Shown here: in pieces, positions 1 to 10,733 of the stretch
Layout of the letters: every line of letters starts with the position of its first letter
How positions within the stretch are numbered: the stretch's first letter is position 1
NCBI RefSeq assembly: GCF_022605165.1
Contig: NC_063069.1
Coordinates: 1,798,001-1,862,000, forward strand
DNA: 64,000 nt
Reading direction: 5' to 3'
DNA from: Purpureocillium takamizusanense
Taxonomy: Eukaryota > Ascomycota > Sordariomycetes > Hypocreales > Ophiocordycipitaceae
Notes under the pieces: generated by a model
Database searches by the model: none
Seen by the model: the letters and a program-made list of their open reading frames with translations, nothing else
What the model was told of the DNA's origin: nothing
Program-made: the position numbers and the translations under genes

Positions 1-1
1 G

Positions 2-2038
2 GGTCTCAAGACTCTGGTGAAGCGCTTTGAGCTGCAGAATGTCTCGGCTTTGACTGTATGTATTGTTGCCCTTTTGTTGCATGCAGCCTGGATTTCCATA
101 CTAACAACGCTCGCCCAGAACGAGGACGTTCGTCCTTGCGAGGCCGAGCGACGGACGTGGAACTTCCTGGCCTTTCACAACTACTGTACGTGCTCGGCAT
201 TCTTATTATCGACACCGACTTACTTGACTGTCGTTAAGGGCTCCTGATCAATTGTAACATCGCTACGTTCCTCACTGGCAGCGCGCTCATCCCGCTCGGC
301 CTTACTTGGTGGCAGGCCATCATTAGTATGTCCCCGCCACCCTCCTTGTCGGTCGTCCAACGGCCCATTGAATCAAACCCTGACCAGACGCCCAGGCATC
401 GTTGTCGGGAATATTATCGCAACCACGGCGCTTCTGCTGAGCTCGTTGGCCGGTGCCTATTATCACAGTATGCGGAACCTCTTCCGCTCTACTTGTCCTT
501 GGGACTAACTTGGGTGCAGTCGGCTTTCCCGTGTACAGCCGTGCCATCTGGGGTATCTGGGGCTCCCAGTTTACGATATGGAACCGAATCTTCTTGTCGT
601 TTGGTACGTGGCCCGTGACTGGCTCTTACCGACCAAAATTGACCGCGCACAGTCTGGTATGGCTTCCAAGCCTGGGTCGGCGGTGAATGCATTTACATGA
701 TCCTGCTTTCGTGGGATCCCAAGTACGAATCGCGCATACCCAACACGATCCCTGCTGATACCGGGATGACCTCTGCGCAATTTGTCGCCTACGTCATCTT
801 TTGTGTCATCAGCCTGCCATTTCTCTGGATCCGGCCGCACAGGCTCCAGCCGTTCTTTTATGTCGCGGCGACGGTAACCTTCATCTTCTTCCTGGTTTTG
901 CTAATATGGGCACTGGCCACCATGGGACCAACGGGCTTCGGCAGCACCCTCAGCTCGGAGCGCACCATCCCTCTGACCGGCGGACCCAACAGCACTGCTT
1001 GGTTGATGGTGTACGGCGTCATGTCCACAGTTGGATCCATCGCGGCCGGCATTCTCAACCAAAACGACTACGCTCGTCTGGCGAAGCGGCCCCGGGATGC
1101 CATATGGGGTCAGGCGATCGCGTATCCGCTGTATTGCAACTATGCTGCTGTGCTTGGCATCTTGGTCGTTGCGGCGACCCAGCATCGCTTCGATGGTGAG
1201 GCCATCTGGAACCCACCCACACTCTTTGTGCGACTCCTGGAAAAAGACCCGAGCTCAGGAACCCGCGCCGCTGTCTTCTTTGCCGGCCTCGCGCTCGTTG
1301 TTTCGCAGCTGGGAAGCAGCATACCGGGCAATGCGCTGGCGGGTGGCATTGACCTCGCGTCCACGTTTCCCAAGTACATCAATATCCGCAGGGGCGCGTA
1401 TATCACGGCCCTGATCAGCCCCGCAGTTAATCCCTGGCGGTTGGTCAACACGGCCACCATATTCTTGACTGTCCTGTCGAGTTACGGCATCTTTCTTGCG
1501 CCAATGACGGGCATGATGACTGCAAACTACCTCATCGTCTGCAGGCGCAAGTTCAAAGTGGATGACCTGTACCGCGGAGACAGGAGCAGCATATACTGGT
1601 ACACGTGGGGGGTGAACTGGCGGGCGCCTGTTGCGGTAAGTTCTTTTTCACGCGATTATGCATCCAACTTGGGCGAGGGTAAATTTAGACGGCCAGTGCT
1701 GATCGTTGCAGTGGATTGTCGGTGTAATTCCACCGCTTCCCGGCTTTGTCTCACAAGTCAACACATCGGTCACTGTTACAGACGCGGCCATAGAACTGTA
1801 CTATCTCAACTACGTATACGGCTATCTCTCAAGCATGCTGGTCTATACGCTTCTGCATTGGGCATTCCCAGCCAAGGCGCTGGATGAGTTCGTGCGCGAG
1901 CCCACGTCAGCGGCAACGCTCCAGCAACACTACCGGGACCGCTGGGACTCAGAGGCCATGGAAGCGGCCGCCCTTGCCAGCTCCGGTGAAGGAATATCAG
2001 GCAAAGACACGGGAAGGATGGTGGCGGCGGCGATTTGA
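2..2038 (+). CDS. NCS1-family nucleobase/allantoin-type permease (5' end cut)
   Basis: A membrane symporter for a nucleobase or related compound (uracil, allantoin, cytosine, purine or thiamine in this family), probably in the plasma membrane. I read seven exons: 2-55, 119-185, 239-325, 396-467, 520-603, 653-1635 and 1712-2038, with all junctions in frame, giving 557 visible residues. The family signatures are an NED...RRTW stretch before the first membrane helix, LGLTWWQA, the GFPVYSRAIWG substrate-pocket region, WNRIFLS, WYGFQAWVGG and a late NDYARLAKRPRDAIWG. At least ten hydrophobic segments follow in order. The start codon lies upstream of the window, but the reading frame is open from base 2 and lines up with the usual position shortly before NED. 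The exact substrate cannot be told from sequence. A Zn2Cys6 regulator follows on the same strand about 1 kb away, which fits nitrogen-source use. High confidence for the family. Confidence 0.9.
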
Positions 2039-3071
2039 TCTGACCTGGTGGGTGTGCAGGATGCGAGCCCGTGCATATGCAGCCAGTGTGCGCCTAGCCA
2101 ATGGGACTGGGCATGTGCAAACGGGATGGCCCGGCGACAGGGAGAATCTACCTTTTGAAGTTCGGCAAACTTTTTCGACCCTTGAGCGACGAAGCTCTTT
2201 TTGATATCTACTACATAGTACATACTATAATTGGTTGTCTTTTGCAAATGTGGTGGCGTCGCGGAGCCGACATTGTCTCTGCGGCTTGCGCGGCTGAGGC
2301 GCGCCGTTTGGACACAACGCATGATAACGGGCGCGGCGCCATGGCTTCGGACGGGGCGATGTCTGCATCCGCAGTGCGCGCTCTGCTATCTATGCTGTCG
2401 ACGTCTTGTTTCTGGTTCGAGGTTTGCGGTGACGTGCGGACATGCCCGCAGCAACAGTCTTTCCGTGCGGCTACGTAGCGAAAGGTAGCATACAATTTAG
2501 GTATGAGGTGATTCGCAGGCAGGAAGTAGCCGCACGGTCGTTGCTGACTGAGATGGGCATTGTTACGAGCTCCTGCATGTACAAAGTACTCATACTTGGT
2601 AGGGCTCACCATTCGACGAATCACGTCATGCCCTCGGCCTCTCTGGGTTGCGCTTGGAGCTCCCCTGGCTCCTGCGCAGAAGTAGTCAGCGGTACCTTGC
2701 TCACCTCGGACTAGCGAGCTGTCCACAACAGCTGCAACAGCCCAGCCAGAGCTGCAGCAGATTGAGCGGCCACCACGCCCCTCCCCCCCCTTCCCCCCAA
2801 GGCAGGACTTGCTGATGGAAGGAACCAGCTCCCGGGATCAGGGCCTCCTCCCGCCCGCCCACATTCAGACGTCGGCGAATTTGCTCTGATTTCTCTCTCC
2901 CCCACCACACTCCTCACGTCGTTCGCCGACGTCAACTAAAGCTCCCGAGACGACCAGGCCTCGCCCTGGTCCTGCGGCGCACTTGCCTCGCCTCGTCCCG
3001 CGTCGAGGCTAATCGCTTATCCTTTTGCCTGTTTCCCCGTCCGGCCCTGCTCCGGCGCCCCAGCCTGGAGC
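2039..3071. other. intergenic region between permease and Zn2Cys6 factor
   Basis: This holds the 3' region of the permease and the promoter/leader of the downstream factor. Positions 2780-3070 are rich in C and CT runs, a common leader composition in filamentous fungi. I see no coding frame with family features on either strand and no RNA gene. Confidence 0.5.
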
Positions 3072-5804
3072 ATGAATGGCGCCCCTCCCGCCGCGGGGGG
3101 CGGTGATGCCGGCCGCCCCGGCCACGAAGCCAACAACACCACCTCCTCCGACTCGGCCGCCTCTGCCGCCACCGCGGCCCATGCGCGCTCTCGCAAATTC
3201 ATCATACAGAGCACCTTTGGCAACCCCAGGGAGCGAAGGAGCCGCAAGAACCGCCCCTGCGATGCCTGTCGCAGACGCAAGACAGCTTGTGTCATCACCT
3301 TGGAGCCGCCCTGTACGCATTCCCGAGCCTTGCTCGCACTTCCCCCCCCTCCCCGCTTCCCCTGCTTGTGCGTATACCGGGCTCCTGGCCGTGACATGCA
3401 TCACATGCACGTGTCTTGGGTCCTTCATGATGGGGCCGTTGGTTGTGCGTCCCGCCCGCTGCAGACCACATCGGCCAACAACTGTCGGCGAGCTCGGGCC
3501 TTCATGCTGAGGTTGTCCACGGTCAGCCAACGCAGGGGGTCCAAAGCTTAATCTGAATTTCGAGACCCTTTCCATGTAATGCTGCGCCCGTCCGAGAGCC
3601 GCGATGTTAACCAGCGACCCCTTGTCCAGGTGTGTTCTGCGATAGTAGGGGCATCCCATGTGAATCGACAACTGTGGCAGGCTTCGGGGACGGCCCTCCC
3701 CAACCGCCCCAGGAAAGAGGTGCTACCAATGCACCTGCACAGCCTCCGCAGAGGAAGCCTCTTGAAGGTTCGGCGGCAGCGCACAAGCTACCCTTGCCAG
3801 GCGTTCGCAGGGAATCCAATGACCTCCTCACCCCCAGTACTGGGCACGAAAGCCCGGCAGGCTCTGCCTCTTCGCCGTACGGGATGAGCATGGTGATAGA
3901 CCAGCCCGCTCATACACCATCGTACCGGGATCCTTCTGCTTTAATCCACCAGAACCTGGTTTACCACTCAAGCCCGTCGACAGTGAACTCAGATCCCCAC
4001 CGTGCTGCTGAAACGGCGTCAGTTGTCTCCGTCACTTCACCTGAGGCAGCACAGCAGACACATACTCTGGAAGACATCCCCGGCCGTTGTGCCTACTTTA
4101 TGGGACCCACGTCGGAACAGGATGGCTTCCTGCTGGACGCATTTCGTTACGGCATCCTCGGCGAAAAGTACAACCTGGACGCCAATATCGCCCAAGTCCA
4201 TCCGGGGAGCGCTTTGCGCGATGATCAACCTGTGCACTTTCTTTTCCTAGAGATTGAGCATCCGGACCACGTCAATCGAGCAAGACAGGATGCCTCGGAC
4301 TCCATCGAGGCTAAAGTTTGGCCTTACGGTGAGAACTTAATCCGGCTATACTTTCGACATGTCCACCCTATCTTCCCCATTGTATCCAAGGTGCGTTTCT
4401 TGCGCAGATATCAAGCCGACAAGAAGAGCATCCCCGCCTGCTTGCGAGGTGCTATCTACGCACTGGCATCAGTTTTTTGGAGCTACGATGGTGCCCTGCG
4501 GGGGACGCCCGCCTCCTTTCAGCAGTATGAGCTCGTCGATTATGCTCATCAGGCTTTGAGACGAGAGATTGAGAACCCCAATCTCTTCGTCCTTCAAGCG
4601 TGCCTCTTGCTCATCCACGTCACACCCCCGACCATTGACAGCATGGAGGCTCCAACAACCTGGACGTTTGCCGCCCAGGCAACGGCCTGCGCTCAGATGA
4701 TTGGCCTTCACCTCGAACCGAGTCAATGGAACATCAACGCGACGGAGAAGCATCTGCGCCGGAAGCTCTGGTGGGCCACATTTTACTCTGATTGCTGGTC
4801 TTCCATCTGCTTCGGCAACCCCCCTCACATTGCCTGCACATCGTACAACACGGCACCGCTCACCATGGAGGACGTGAGATGTGACGAAGACGTCCCTGAA
4901 GACCTCCAGTACCTCGTCGAGCAGCCGGACGCGAGCTTCGAGGTTTCCGCTGGCGCCCGATTCATGCAAATGATTCACATTGCTCGGCTGCTTCGTACAG
5001 TGCTTGACAGCAGTTTGTAAGTTTCTCGTTTCCATTGCGACGTGTCAGTCACACTGACGGTAGATTGCAGCCAAGTGAACACGAGTGCGAGGACGATCAA
5101 CGATACATTGGACGCGCAGAGCGAACTCATCACGGTGCAGGCGAAATTACGTGATTGGACAAGCCTCATACCATCCTGCCTTGTCGTGCAAAAGGATGAG
5201 AGGGTGCGATCCCACGTCACGTCCTACAACTGTACGTCTGCGGTAGTTATAATACCTCGCAAGCTTGGTGCTGACGCATGTAGGCCCTCTTCATCTGTCT
5301 TTTTATGCTGCTCAAGTTTTGCTTTATCGTGCCTTGATGCATCCTCCAACGAGGCAAGCCAAGACGACACCCGGCTCGAATCTTCGCAGATGGTTCCCCG
5401 AAGCGCTTCTTGCTTTTGAAGCGTTTGTGGAATTTCTGTCATGCGTTAACAAGGCCGACTTGTTTGGATTTTGGGGTCGTCGTAAGTTGTACCTGTAACG
5501 CGTCTGCCCTCAACTATTGACAGGAAACACAATCGCAGATGCTCGGTCTCAGCTTATTCTATGCGGGAACTTCCTTGTGTTCCTCTTTATGCTGGCATCG
5601 GAACGCCGTGACATAGAGCGCGCATACCGTCTACTGGAGAGCTTTCACGGGACAATGCATGCTCTGTGGGACGTGGACCACGTACAAATCAACACACTGC
5701 TTCGGGCAGCGACAATCCGAATAGATTCATTTTTCGCGCAAGCGGCAGAGATAATGCGCAGCGGAGGCGATGGGAACATATCGGCCGCGCAGCCAAATCA
5801 TTAG
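3072..5804 (+). CDS. Zn2Cys6 transcription factor with fungal_trans domain, DAL81/TamA-like
   Basis: A nuclear transcription activator. Five exons (3072-3312, 3630-5016, 5071-5231, 5284-5481, 5524-5804) give 755 residues. The zinc cluster is split by the 317-nt first intron: Cys63, Cys66 and Cys73 lie on exon 1, Cys81 is formed across the junction, and Cys84 and Cys91 are on exon 2. Basic residues (RERRSRKNRP) precede it. After a Pro/Ser-rich linker comes the middle homology region with IRLYFRHVHPIFPIVSK and RRKLWWATFYSDCW, typical of fungal_trans domains. The wording around CDACRRRK and the middle region resembles DAL81/TamA, co-activators of nitrogen-source genes such as allantoin and GABA catabolism; that assignment is inference from memory of the family. 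The neighbouring nucleobase-type permease is consistent with it. Intron 1 is long for this window, and the splice restores an exact C-x2-C-x6-C-x7-C-x2-C-x6-C cluster, which supports it strongly. Confidence 0.88.
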
Positions 5805-6575
5805 GCAGATACCAGGAATGGTTCATGGCAGTCGTCGGTGGAGATTGTTGTAACGATCCTCACGTTGGCCAGGACCTGCGATTTAGTCACTTAGGGATAA
5901 CTTTGTGTGGGTAAAAAGCATCTGTTAGGATGGCACTCCAATACGGAGCAAAGCGTTCCTGTCTCCAACAGTTGGGACAGGAAGAAGGGGTGTTGACAAG
6001 TGAGTGATTTGTTGACTAGACTAGATGCATACTACGAGGTGGCACTTTATGAGCCTATGAATATATGTCGGGAACGGCCGCACGAGGTTGACAACATCCG
6101 CTCACTCATGGGCCTGGCGGCGCAAGACGCCCACGTCTCCTCGCTAGCAGTGAGGCCGACCGCGGGGAGGTTGACGTGCGGGAGCCTGACGATGTTTGGG
6201 TCGACAGTGTTATATGTGCGGCAGTGGCGATGCGGCGGCGCCTCTGAAGCGGCGGTAGCTCACGACAGCGCACCGCCGGACTACCTCTCGGCGGCGGACC
6301 TGTGCCGCAAGCGTTGTCTAGGAGCACGGTGGCGGGAATACATGTACCGACTCGTCTTCGTTGTGATGCTTTAAAGAACAGCCTCGTATCGACGACCACG
6401 GTCTATCTGATCCTGGCAACCTGGACGATGGGGACCAGCGCTTGGAAAGCTGATGCGCCCATAGACCTTGGTAGGCTCAAAGACATACTCTAGTACAGCT
6501 ATTGTTAACGGCATGCCATAACTGCCTAGCTAGCATAGGCATGTATTGAAATTAGCTCTGCCGCATCAGTCGATA
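5805..6575. other. intergenic, no supported gene
   Basis: A 124-codon open frame at 6000-6374 (+) has no recognisable motif and no splice extension, so I do not call it. The stretch ends at the target duplication of the hAT element. Confidence 0.4.
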
Positions 6576-6583
6576 CTACCAGT
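6576..6583. repeat. 8-bp target-site duplication (left copy), CTACCAGT
   Basis: The same eight bases recur at 6969-6976, immediately after the right terminal inverted repeat. An 8-bp duplication is the hallmark of hAT insertion. Confidence 0.85.
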
Positions 6584-6968
6584 TAGGGTGTGAAGTTGGG
6601 TACCCGTGGGCTCCCATGGGTACCCACGAATTCCTTGGGTACCCAAGGGGATCCGAGGGCCTATAACGGGGCATTCGGGGTATCTAACATAACTCATTTT
6701 TTATGAATGGGTAAATCGGGTACCCGAAAAGGAACTATTTCTATGGAAAAGTCCCTATATAAGAAAGAAAAAGGGATATATATATATAATGCAGATATAA
6801 GTCTAGTTCCTTCTAAGGTACCCGATCTACCTATTTATAAAGAATAGGTTATTTTAGATACCTTAAACGCCCCTCTGGGTCTCCTTGGGTCTGGCCCATA
6901 GTCCATAGCTACCCATGGGTTGAATTGGTTGACCCATCTCCGGGTACCTAGTTCAACTATACACTCTA
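6584..6968. mobile_element. 385-bp non-autonomous hAT element (MITE)
   Basis: The left end begins TAGGGTGTGAAGTTG and the reverse complement of the right end begins TAGAGTGTATAGTTG, so the termini are imperfect inverted repeats starting with TAG. Flanking 8-bp direct repeats (CTACCAGT at 6576-6583 and 6969-6976) mark the insertion. Inside are subterminal GGGTACCC palindromes at 6598, 6618, 6637 and 6718, and related copies near 6817 and 6941; hAT transposases are known to bind such subterminal motif clusters. The interior is AT-rich (TATATATATA near 6777) and has no transposase frame, so movement would need a transposase supplied elsewhere. The terminal repeats have diverged from each other while the duplication is still perfect, so the insertion is moderately young. 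Confidence 0.85.
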
Positions 6969-6976
6969 CTACCAGT
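6969..6976. repeat. 8-bp target-site duplication (right copy), CTACCAGT
   Basis: Identical to 6576-6583 and directly adjoining the right end of the hAT element. Confidence 0.85.
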
Positions 6977-8069
6977 CGCACGGCCAAGGCGGCAGGTTTA
7001 GGGACGAACATCGGCCTCGACTTTGCCTCACATATGAATCGCTGTGATACCGCCCTCATGACTCCGACGTAGCGGTTGCTCAACCATCGCTCGGATTGAA
7101 CACGAAACTGACAGCTCCAGAGAATTCTCACGCATGCCCCCAGTATGCCTCGTCGCGCGAGGCGTGCCACGGGCTGAGAGCCTGCGAGAGTCGTTGGCAA
7201 ACTTCTCCCGTTGAGGAATAACATGAACGATACGTGCTTGAGCCTGAACGGGCGAGCGCCCAATGAGTACGGCCCCCTCCCCTCCCTCGCTTCTTGTTCT
7301 CCATGAAGCGCGTGCCGGCCGAGTCGGATGCGACCCTGGAGGCGCAGCCCTCGGCCACACTGCGGACCCTTTATCCCCCGCCTTGCCCTTTGTAAAGAGA
7401 GGTGACCGGTCGGTGTGCAAATGCGCCTTGCGCACAGAGACCACATTGGACGCATTCGTTGCCAGCGTGAGTGAGTGCGCCCCCGGGCGTTCGGCAGCCC
7501 ATGTTGGGGCGGCAGCGCCACAATATTGGACTACGTAGTGCTGGCTACTGCGCTTGTTTGATCGGAAGCCGTTCCGCTAGTAGTAGTAGGCGAGCCCAGG
7601 CACCTGGTCGTGACTCGTGCCCATGCATGCGCCCGTGGAGCTTGTTTTGGGTGCTGTAGCACACATAGGAACGCTTGCCCAAGATATGAGACGATGAGTC
7701 CCGACTCGTCCCGTTTCGCGTAACTTTGGAAGCTGAGGGGCACTCACGAAAACACAAGGAGATGCGGCAGACGGTGCATGGAAGGGACTAATAATTGTAC
7801 GGAGTAGTACAGTCGGTCGTTTCGAGAAATCAAGAATAGACAGTTCAGAACAAGGCTCGCTCCTCCCCCTTTCTCGATACGTTATCCGTTCCTGACGTTA
7901 GGTCCCGGACAATCCAAGCCCTCCTTCACAGGGCCTTCCCATCATTACCTGCCTACCCTCCCTCCCTCGTGCATGTTCAAGCCTCAGCTCCACGCTTGTT
8001 GCTCACTCACCAAATGCCCCCTCCCCCGGCCGGGTCCCCAACCGACCTCCAATCTCGACCTCGCCTTCT
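6977..8069. other. intergenic, no supported gene
   Basis: Several open frames of 60-230 codons overlap on both strands (for example the minus-strand frame 6835-7521, which runs into the transposon), but none shows a family motif or consistent splicing. The last 200 bases are C/T-rich and are probably the 3' region of the minus-strand gene that ends at 8070. Confidence 0.4.
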
Positions 8070-8480
8070 TCACTCCTCGTCAACCGTCGACTTCTTCTGC
8101 GGCAGCGGCTGCGGCGGAAACTTCATGCCGCGGTCCTTATCGTTGGGCTCGGCGTCGGGCCCCCACCCGCCCAGGCCGCCCGCCGTCGCCGCGCCCCCGA
8201 GCCCGCTGGCCGGGCCGACGGCGAGCTTGCCGGCGAGCTGGTTCTTGCCTACGCCGGGCGTCGTCTCCTTCCACGCGTCGAACTCGGCCCGCGTCTTGCC
8301 CGTGTACTTTTGCAGGTCCTCGTCGCTGAGGCCGCTCGTGCCGGGGCCGCGCTTCTTCTCCTGCGCGCGCTGGTAGAGCGACTTCTTCTTGGCGGCGCCG
8401 GCGGCGTCGTTGTTGTTGTTGTTGTTGTTGGCGTCGCTGGAGGTGGAGGAGGAGGAGGAGGAGGACTGCGATGATCCCAT
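8070..8480 (-). CDS. small conserved-type hypothetical protein, Ser/Asn-rich N-terminus, possible N-myristoylation
   Basis: A single-exon frame of 136 residues; I do not recognise a named family. The start was set at the MGSSQSSSS methionine because an upstream in-frame ATG (8534) adds only an unconvincing leader. MGSSQS matches the N-myristoylation pattern (Gly2, small residue at 6), so the protein may be lipid-anchored at a membrane; this is inference. After serine and asparagine homopolymer runs (the GTT repeat at 8409-8432 on the plus strand), a basic segment KKKSLYQRAQEKKRGPG leads to an ordered-looking part, LSDEDLQKYTGKTRAEFDAWKETTPGVGKNQLAGKLAVG, which reads like a short helical domain. 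The C-terminal third is Gly/Ala-rich and ends in QPLPQKKSTVDEE. The clean frame, biased third positions and ordered core make it likely to be a real gene. Confidence 0.7.
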   Translation of the reverse strand: MGSSQSSSSSSSTSSDANNNNNNNDAAGAAKKKSLYQRAQEKKRGPGTSGLSDEDLQKYTGKTRAEFDAWKETTPGVGKNQLAGKLAVGPASGLGGAATAGGLGGWGPDAEPNDKDRGMKFPPQPLPQKKSTVDEE

Positions 8481-9220
8481 GATAGGTAGGTAGATAAGTG
8501 GATTATTGATGTGGGAATGTGTGTTTTGAGGCAAGTGCTGCTTCTTTGCTTATTGCGATGATGATGATGATATCCTGGCCCTTGATGATGATACTGATGG
8601 TGATGATGCCAAGGTGGTGGGTGATGGCTTGACGAGCACGACTGTATATTAAATGCCTGCCTGCCTGCACTAAGAGCCCATGGCGACCCTTACAGTACCA
8701 TACAGTACGTTCTTGTGGCTTTCTGCAACGGTTGGGGTTACCTGCAGGCGCCTCACGCTTCTGCCCGCGTCATCCTCAGCCGCATCGCCCCCCTCGCCGC
8801 CCGGCTGCGGTACGACAAAGAGCTGTCGGCCCACCGCTGCGGAATGGCGCCGTTGGAGCACACGGGCGAGGCGCCCACGACGTGCTCCCAGAGGTGTGTG
8901 CTCCGGCTCGACCAACGCCATGTGTCGTCGATCACGCGGCGCCCCTGCCCTGCCTTCCTTCGGCGAGGCTGTGCCAGGTCAAACGACCTGTGGCCGCTAT
9001 GACGACATTGACGATTTCCCCATGGAGAATCTCTTAGTACTACTAGTATCAAAACTCTAGATTTGAGGCGCAGATGCGGTTACTGATTTACTCCGTTGAT
9101 GCAGCAGCGGGTTCCCCACGGCGTCGCGAGTGGCCCGTCCACCTTGTCTAGTGAGACCTCGGCACCCACCCCCACCAGGCCCGCCGTGACTCTTGCCCAG
9201 GTTTGCCTGCCAAGCAATTC
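8481..9220. other. intergenic with short microsatellites
   Basis: Contains GATGATGATG-type repeats near 8557-8610 and a short GCCT repeat near 8653. Open frames on both strands between 8670 and 9060 lack motifs, and I do not call a gene. The right side is the 3' region of the aspartic protease. Confidence 0.4.
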
Positions 9221-10733
9221 CTACTGTCTCTTTGGCGCAAACCCCACCGTGTTGTTCCCCAGATCAAACACCACAGCGTTGCTCTTGAAGAAGTTATCTC
9301 CGTAGATGGACGTAGCCGCAAGCCCACTCCCTTGGGGAATGGCCTGAATCCCACCAAAGCAGGCTGCGCAATCGATGGGTTAGTGAATGGCATCAAATCA
9401 GCAGCCCGCTCTTTAATCCGGCTGGGGACTTACTTCCGTCTCCCACGTCTCCAAGGTTCATATTCTCCCCCTTCACCGTCGCATTGTACAAGCCGTTAAT
9501 GTCCAAATGGAGCTCGGGAAGCGTGGAATTGCACGGAAAGGTGAATCCTCCCTGCTGCTGGTTGAACTGGGCACCTCGGACCTGCTTGTAATAAGCCTCG
9601 GCGACCTCGGGGGCTGAGAGGGTGATGGTCGTTCCTGTGTCGACGACGGCGTGTGTCCCGGGCGCCGCGTTTTGTCGCGGCCCGTTGCCCACGGAAAAGG
9701 AGTCGCTTTTCACAGCCCAAAACCCCTTTGTAGTGTTGCAGGGCACATAGGTCATTTGGCCATCCACCACAGAATTGTCAATTTTTCCAAACGTGTAAGA
9801 TCCATTTTGCCCCTTCTTGAGGTCAACGAAGATGACCGGCGCTTCGAGGCTGGATGCAACGTTGTCAAAAAAGGTCTTTTGCTTTTGTGGCTTTACCGCG
9901 TTGAGTTGAGAAAAGGCGAGCCCGAGGAGCCCATCGGTGTTGACATCGTCTACAAACTGTTGCGTAATCTCCGTCGCGAGCTCGACCGCTTGGTTCTCTA
10001 CCTTGACGCCGCCTATCTCGACGACATCGGTCCCGACAAGTCCCCGAGCGCCCGACCCGTCTCCGTAGCTTATGGTAAAGTTTTGCCCTTGTTGAATCTT
10101 GAACGTCTTGCTCTTTCTGGGGTCGAACGATGCGCGGCTGTTGGGATCCGTGTCGCTCGGGTTGACGCTTTTGACCCAGAGATCAGAGGAGCCCGAGTCA
10201 AAGTCGAGAGTCACCTCCTGGCCGCCGATCCGCACCTTGGACAAGTATTCAACGTCATTCCTCTCCGGAGCCGCCACGACTTGACCCGTCTGGTTGCGCT
10301 GTTTCTGCTGGCGAGACCACACGGTGCGGTCGCCTTCGTTGGCCACGGGTACAGATACGCGCCCAAATGTGCTGCTACCCCAGCCAACAAGTCCAGCTAC
10401 ACTTCGGCGAGCAGCGCTGCTGCCGCGGACCGGCCGAAACGGGGAGGCTTTGCTTGTCGGTGCTAGGTATTCGACTCTTCTCTTTTGCAGCTCGAGACTT
10501 CTTTTCTTCAGTCTTGCCTCCTGAAACGCAGCGGCTTTGGCGAGATTGTCTGGAACGGGCACCCGATACTTCCGATACGCTTTGGCAAGCTCCTTTGGTC
10601 CGTTGCGGCCGACGAAATTGGCATTGCGCACTTGTGAAACTTTGAAAGACCGCTTCTCAACATCCCCGGTGAATGCCGAGACAAGAGATAATAAGCCCAA
10701 GAGGACAACGACCAAGAGATTGTGCGGCCCCAT
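9221..10733 (-). CDS. secreted A1 (pepsin-type) aspartic protease
   Basis: An extracellular endopeptidase of 480 residues in two exons (9434-10733 and 9221-9363) joined across a 70-nt intron (9364-9433). The start at 10733 gives a clear signal peptide (MGPHNLLVVVLLGLLSLVSA); the frame is open further upstream, but that leader has no signal-peptide form. A long basic propeptide follows. The two catalytic aspartates are seen as DFDSGSSDLW (Asp179) and VVDTGTT (Asp365); the flap tyrosine region is ISYGDGSGARG. The first motif has Ser where most pepsins have Thr (DTGS); DSGS is an accepted variant, so activity is expected. Exon 2 supplies the end of the fold, including YGDNFFKSNAVVFDLGNN and the final GFAPKRQ, so the intron is needed for a complete enzyme. 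It probably works in nutrition or host tissue degradation and is likely activated by self-cleavage of the propeptide. Confidence 0.93.

Noticed and set aside
6835..7521. 228-codon minus-strand frame
   Set aside because: It runs into the hAT element and its residues show no domain; not a gene.
9651..10466. 271-codon plus-strand frame
   Set aside because: Antisense to the aspartic protease exon, whose catalytic motifs are unambiguous on the minus strand.
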